56,257 nucleotides of DNA from Bacteroidales bacterium (lineage in GTDB: Bacteria; Bacteroidota; Bacteroidia; Bacteroidales; ML635J-15): positions 1 to 56,257 of the forward strand of contig JAQIBY010000027.1 in the NCBI GenBank assembly GCA_027858835.1, read 5' to 3'. This document shows positions 52,481-56,257 of this stretch, piece by piece. Both the position numbers and the translations under genes were made by a program. Each line of letters opens with the position of its first letter. Position 1 is the first letter of the stretch. Below the pieces are notes generated by a model. That model searched no databases. It saw only the letters and a program-made list of their open reading frames with translations, and was not told the origin of the DNA.

Positions 52481-55400
52481 TTATCTTATCAAGTTGACCA
52501 TTCCTGTTTCTAGGACTTTTACACCTTGTTCATCAATCCCTGAAACAATATAAATATATGCACCGGAAGAACACAATTCACCTGAATTTTGAACCGTACC
52601 ATCCCATCCCATGTAATAATCTTTAGTTATGAAGATGGATTGATTAAGTCTGTTCAGGATGCGTAACTCGTAGTTTTCCAGAGGGTTTCCTCTGACATAA
52701 AACACATCGTTTCTACCGTCTCCATTTGGTGTGAATGAATTTGGAATGTAGAAAGCAGGTTCCTTAACATTTATTGTTATGGAATCACTATTTTCACAAC
52801 CAGAGATATCATTTCCAACAACGGTATAAGATATCGTGTCGTCTGGAGAAACTTCCGGATTCTGAATATATGGATTGTTCATATTGGTTGTAGGAGACCA
52901 TATGTAATTAATGCCACCGGTCGCATTGAGTTGTGCGGTTTCTCCTCTGGCAATGGTTTGGTCTGATCCTGCATTAATATCAGGTAGTGGGTGTACTCTT
53001 ACTTTGACTTGGTCAGTAACCGTGTCGCATCCGGCATAAGAAACATTTAGCTGGTAAGTTTTTGTTTGATTGGGACTTACAAGTGGATTGGAGATATTCG
53101 GATTATTTATTCCATGGTTTGGTGTCCATTGATAGATCTGTCCTTCAATATTCCCTGTTCCTATTTGGATTGAGTCAAACGCACAAATACTCACGTCGGG
53201 ACCTGCTTTTGCAATTGCCGGAGGAAGCATTGTGACACTCACAGAATCTGTGTTGGTGCAACTTGTGTTGGCATCGGTTACCGTCAGGTGATAGCTTGTG
53301 AACTCAGCCTGAGGTGATGCGACGGGTTGCGCGACATTGGCATTGTCCAGTGTTGTTGCAGGTAACCAGTTGTAATTGTGGTCTGCCACTTCAGGTGTGC
53401 CAAGCTGTACGCTTCTGTTTGCACAGATGATGGTGTCAATGCCGGCATCAGCTACAGGAAGCGGATGCATGTCGATTGTTTCAACAATGGAATGTGAACA
53501 CTCATTGTTTGACACAGTCAGGCAAATAATTTGCTCTCCGCCTTGTGAAAACTGAACGCCGGTAGGATTCTCAGTCTGAGATCCGTTGGGTGTACTGTAT
53601 CTGCCAAAAGTCCAGCTATAAGAGTATTCCTGCCCCGTACTGCCTTCGTTGACAAAGGAAACGGTTTCCCCGGGACACAAGGGTGCTGTGGATGAAAAGG
53701 CGACCTCGGGTGTCTCATGTATAGTAACCGTCTGGCTGATTTCATCCTGGCAACCGGTGGTGTTGTTGGTTGCCGTCAGGCTGATTTCCTGCGTTCCTGC
53801 TTCTGTATACACCACGACGGGTTCTGCATCTGTGGATGTCGGTGTTGATGCAGCTGCACCAAAGTTCCACGCATAACTTACATCTACGCTGTCACTCATG
53901 TTGTGCATCTGCAATGCCTGTCCACTACATTGTGGTGCGTTGGTTGTGAAGTCAGCCACAGGGCTTTCCGGTATGGTGATGGTTTGACTGACAGTGCGTG
54001 TGCAATTTGTCGTGCTTATTGTCAGCGTCACATTTTTAATACCGGAGCTGTTGTACGCAATTCCCATCGGATTTTCTGCGTTGGAGCTGGCAGGTGAAGC
54101 GCCTTCCCCGAAATCCCAGGTATAAGCATACTCTGCGCCTGAGCTTCCGGTGTTTGTGAAGTCGATACCTATACTAACACATTCTGGAGCTGATGAATTG
54201 AAACTGACATCAGGACGGGGAAGTATGTTGATACTTTTTTCCACATAATTGCTGCATCCACTTGTCGCATTGCTCGCCGTCAAACGGACAATTTTACTGC
54301 CCGGTGAACTGTATGTAATTGTTGGTTCGATTGCGCTGGAGGTTGCTGGTGTTGCATCGCTGCCAAAGTCCCATGAATAGTCAAGTGAAGCATCATAATC
54401 TGCTATACTAAAGCTTACTTCATTGCTTTCACAAACTGGAGCAGTTGATGAGAAATCAATCACCGGAGCAGGGGAGCTTTCAATAGACAAGGTTTCTGTA
54501 TGTGTTGAGCTACAATTTGGTGTGCTAACAGTTAGGCTTATGGTTTTATTACCATCGCTGCTGTAAACAATGCCGGTTGGGTTTTCAGCTGTTGAGCCTG
54601 CCGGAGTTGCATCAGAACCAAAATTCCAGCTATAGCTGAATTCCTGTCCGTTAGATCCGGTATTCGTAAAATCAACTTGTGAGCCGCTGCAAACAGGGCT
54701 GGAAAAGTTAAACGAAGCGGCCGGAGTAGGATAGATGTTAAGCGTTTGCTGGGCTTCATTCCAACAGCCACTGATTGCATCTGTTACTGTCAATTGGATA
54801 TTTTGAGTTCCATTTGAGCTAAATGCAATGCCTGTGGGATTATTGGCGGTGCTTGTGCCTGGTGTGGCATCTGCACCAAAGTCCCAGTTGAAAATCATGC
54901 CTGTGGGATCTCCGTCAAAACTGAAATCCACAGCTTCACCATCGCATTTTGGAGCCGTGCTGCTAAAGCTGACTTCCGGTGCTGGTGAGTTTTCAACCGT
55001 TAGATTTTGTGTAGCGGTTGAGCTGCAAGCGTTGTTGGAAACGTTCAGCGTAATTGTATGCGTTCCGCTGTTGTCAAAGCTGATGTTTTGCGGATTTTCT
55101 GCAGTTGATCCGGAAGATGATGCATCCGCACCGAAATCCCATGCGTAGGTAAATCCGTCACCTGAGCTGCCTGTGTTGGTGAAGTCCGTGGCTGTTCCCA
55201 GACACAGATTGTCAGTGAAACTAAAGGAAGCAACAGGTTGAGTCAGAATCTGAAAATCCTGACTTACCGTACTCTGGCACCCGCTTACACCGTCAGTAAC
55301 TGTCAGCGCTGCAGTTTTTGTTCCTGATGAAGCAAAAGCAATGCCTGTAGGATTTTCGGCTATGCTGTTTGCCGGTGTAGCATCTGGAGCAAATACCCAG

Positions 55401-56257
55401 TTGAACGTTACGCCACCGGAATCGCCGGTATTAACAAAGTCAATGGTTTCACCGTTGCAAACAGGGGCATTGTGACTGAATGAGACCTCGGGTTCCGGTA
55501 AAATTGTCACCGTACCGTATTCGATCCTAGAGCAATGGTCGTTCGTCACAATGTGTTGAATGGGTTTGTTACCAGGCGTGTTAAACACGATTTCCGGGTT
55601 TTCAGTATAGGCTTCCTGCGGATTAGCATCGGTTGGGAATATCCACTCATGTGAAAAGCCCGAGCCACTTGAGCCAGTATTGGTAAACTGTACAGGTGAG
55701 CCAACGCAAACGTTGTTGGTGAAGTTGAAGTCTGCATCCGGACGGTCGTAAATGTTGACATACTTGGTAACCAGAGCAGAATCCATTCCACAGTTGATTA
55801 TGATTTTCAGATCAACCTGTTTTAGGCCTGATGTTGACCAGTTGATGGATGGGTTTTCCTGGTTGGAAGTCGCCTGAGATGCACTACCATGGAACGTCCA
55901 GTCGTAGGAAATTCCGCTTCCGCTGGGGCCGGCGTTCAGAAACTGAACATCCTGACCGGTACAAGCCGGAGCATCATGCACAAAATCAGCAATGAGGGTA
56001 TCTACATTGGCGCCAAAACTGTTTGCTTCGAGGAATACACCTGAGTCATATGCCCCATCCACTGCATCGGCAACCACCAGTTTGATGTGATATTCCTGAC
56101 AAGGTACGACAATGGCTTCGGCTGTAAATACATCGGTTAATCCATCGTATTCGACACCTGTACCACCGATGTTGTCCACGTAATAGGCGGCATTATTGTT
56201 CTCTATTGCTGGGCATGAGCCAGAACTGCTTCCGTTATTAACTGTAGCAATAGCAAC
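52481..56257 (-). CDS. giant surface adhesin: choice-of-anchor L, ten PKD repeats, CHU_C end (5' cut off)
   Basis: 1258 codons are visible; the frame is open to the window edge, so the N-terminus and signal peptide are missing. The first 95 residues match the end of a choice-of-anchor L domain (VEYDGLTDVFTAEA, DGAYDSGVFLEANSF). About ten PKD-like repeats of 80-90 residues follow, each with a C-x-G pair and a Y/F-x-WxFG motif then G(I)xY/FSSxGxK. Three Ig-like domains then precede IPNSFTPNGDGRNDVFYVRG and the gliding-motility-associated CHU_C (type B sorting) end, MVNLIR. T9SS-exported adhesin or surface filament. The repeats are GC-richer than neighbouring genes. Confidence 0.9.
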   Translation of the reverse strand, partial: VAIATVNNGSSSGSCPAIENNNAAYYVDNIGGTGVEYDGLTDVFTAEAIVVPCQEYHIKLVVADAVDGAYDSGVFLEANSFGANVDTLIADFVHDAPACTGQDVQFLNAGPSGSGISYDWTFHGSASQATSNQENPSINWSTSGLKQVDLKIIINCGMDSALVTKYVNIYDRPDADFNFTNNVCVGSPVQFTNTGSSGSGFSHEWIFPTDANPQEAYTENPEIVFNTPGNKPIQHIVTNDHCSRIEYGTVTILPEPEVSFSHNAPVCNGETIDFVNTGDSGGVTFNWVFAPDATPANSIAENPTGIAFASSGTKTAALTVTDGVSGCQSTVSQDFQILTQPVASFSFTDNLCLGTATDFTNTGSSGDGFTYAWDFGADASSSGSTAENPQNISFDNSGTHTITLNVSNNACSSTATQNLTVENSPAPEVSFSSTAPKCDGEAVDFSFDGDPTGMIFNWDFGADATPGTSTANNPTGIAFSSNGTQNIQLTVTDAISGCWNEAQQTLNIYPTPAASFNFSSPVCSGSQVDFTNTGSNGQEFSYSWNFGSDATPAGSTAENPTGIVYSSDGNKTISLTVSTPNCSSTHTETLSIESSPAPVIDFSSTAPVCESNEVSFSIADYDASLDYSWDFGSDATPATSSAIEPTITYSSPGSKIVRLTASNATSGCSNYVEKSINILPRPDVSFNSSAPECVSIGIDFTNTGSSGAEYAYTWDFGEGASPASSNAENPMGIAYNSSGIKNVTLTISTTNCTRTVSQTITIPESPVADFTTNAPQCSGQALQMHNMSDSVDVSYAWNFGAAASTPTSTDAEPVVVYTEAGTQEISLTATNNTTGCQDEISQTVTIHETPEVAFSSTAPLCPGETVSFVNEGSTGQEYSYSWTFGRYSTPNGSQTENPTGVQFSQGGEQIICLTVSNNECSHSIVETIDMHPLPVADAGIDTIICANRSVQLGTPEVADHNYNWLPATTLDNANVAQPVASPQAEFTSYHLTVTDANTSCTNTDSVSVTMLPPAIAKAGPDVSICAFDSIQIGTGNIEGQIYQWTPNHGINNPNISNPLVSPNQTKTYQLNVSYAGCDTVTDQVKVRVHPLPDINAGSDQTIARGETAQLNATGGINYIWSPTTNMNNPYIQNPEVSPDDTISYTVVGNDISGCENSDSITINVKEPAFYIPNSFTPNGDGRNDVFYVRGNPLENYELRILNRLNQSIFITKDYYMGWDGTVQNSGELCSSGAYIYIVSGIDEQGVKVLETGMVNLIR

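Overview
The window is a chromosomal segment of a member of the Bacteroidota. The evidence is the type IX secretion C-terminal sorting domains, a gliding-motility-associated (CHU_C-type) C-terminus, DUF4835, tandem proteins with a PorE-like architecture, the Bacteroidota promoter element TAnnTTTG in front of many genes, and an almost complete lack of Shine-Dalgarno sequences. DNA is AT-rich. I cannot assign a genus; the gene style suits Bacteroidales/Marinilabiliales-like or related free-living lineages. No rRNA, tRNA or CRISPR array was seen.

Layout. 1-1475: a complete IS3-family element lying 18 bp downstream of an AddA/RecB-like helicase-nuclease. 1494-5044: addA-like gene and a small lipoprotein. 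5182-7493: three overlapping genes for a T9SS-sorted protein, a related lipoprotein and an outer-membrane barrel. 7494-7808: odd intergenic DNA and a dispersed repeat. 7826-10018: SRAP protein (abasic-site sensor) and a T9SS Ig-like protein.

10183-19883: a large arsenic/thiol-redox island. The first unit runs arsR, a CxxC thioredoxin, ArsF-like, ArsG-like, an inserted S23-type four-helix-bundle gene, an ArsP-type permease, a secreted divergent ArsF-like protein, a second CxxC thioredoxin, and a rhodanese fused to an outer-membrane porin. A DUF302 lipoprotein and a membrane-anchored thioredoxin follow, then a second unit of arsR, DUF1573, arsC and ACR3. Each arsR has a palindrome laid exactly over the -7 promoter element, so two separately autoregulated units are likely. 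Together they would handle aromatic/organic arsenicals (ArsF/G/P) and arsenate/arsenite (ArsC/ACR3).

19991-43548: mostly housekeeping. It holds a deoxynucleoside kinase, an OmpA/TPR lipoprotein, a TrmH methylase, an M20 amidohydrolase, a propeller-barrel outer-membrane protein, a YpsA-like protein, the block bamD-rpoZ-coaBC-DUF4835-recN, secA, a TPR protein, two PorE-architecture proteins and gcvT. 43618-51981: accessory genes, including a YhdH/AcuI reductase, an SO_0444-type metal permease with its own HMA domain next to an AraC regulator that also carries an HMA domain, decayed DNA with a possible CheD-like remnant, a carboxyethylornithine-synthase/alanine-dehydrogenase relative, a second DUF302 lipoprotein, and a KamA-type radical SAM enzyme with a perfect Shine-Dalgarno sequence. 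52481-56257: the 3' part of a giant adhesin-like gene with about ten PKD repeats and a CHU_C end, cut by the window edge.

The least expected non-coding signals are a dispersed repeat family (four copies, two subtypes), a perfect 18-bp-arm hairpin at 16921-16981, and the two arsR operators. The most novel-looking gene set is the secreted redox/rhodanese-porin part of the arsenic island.
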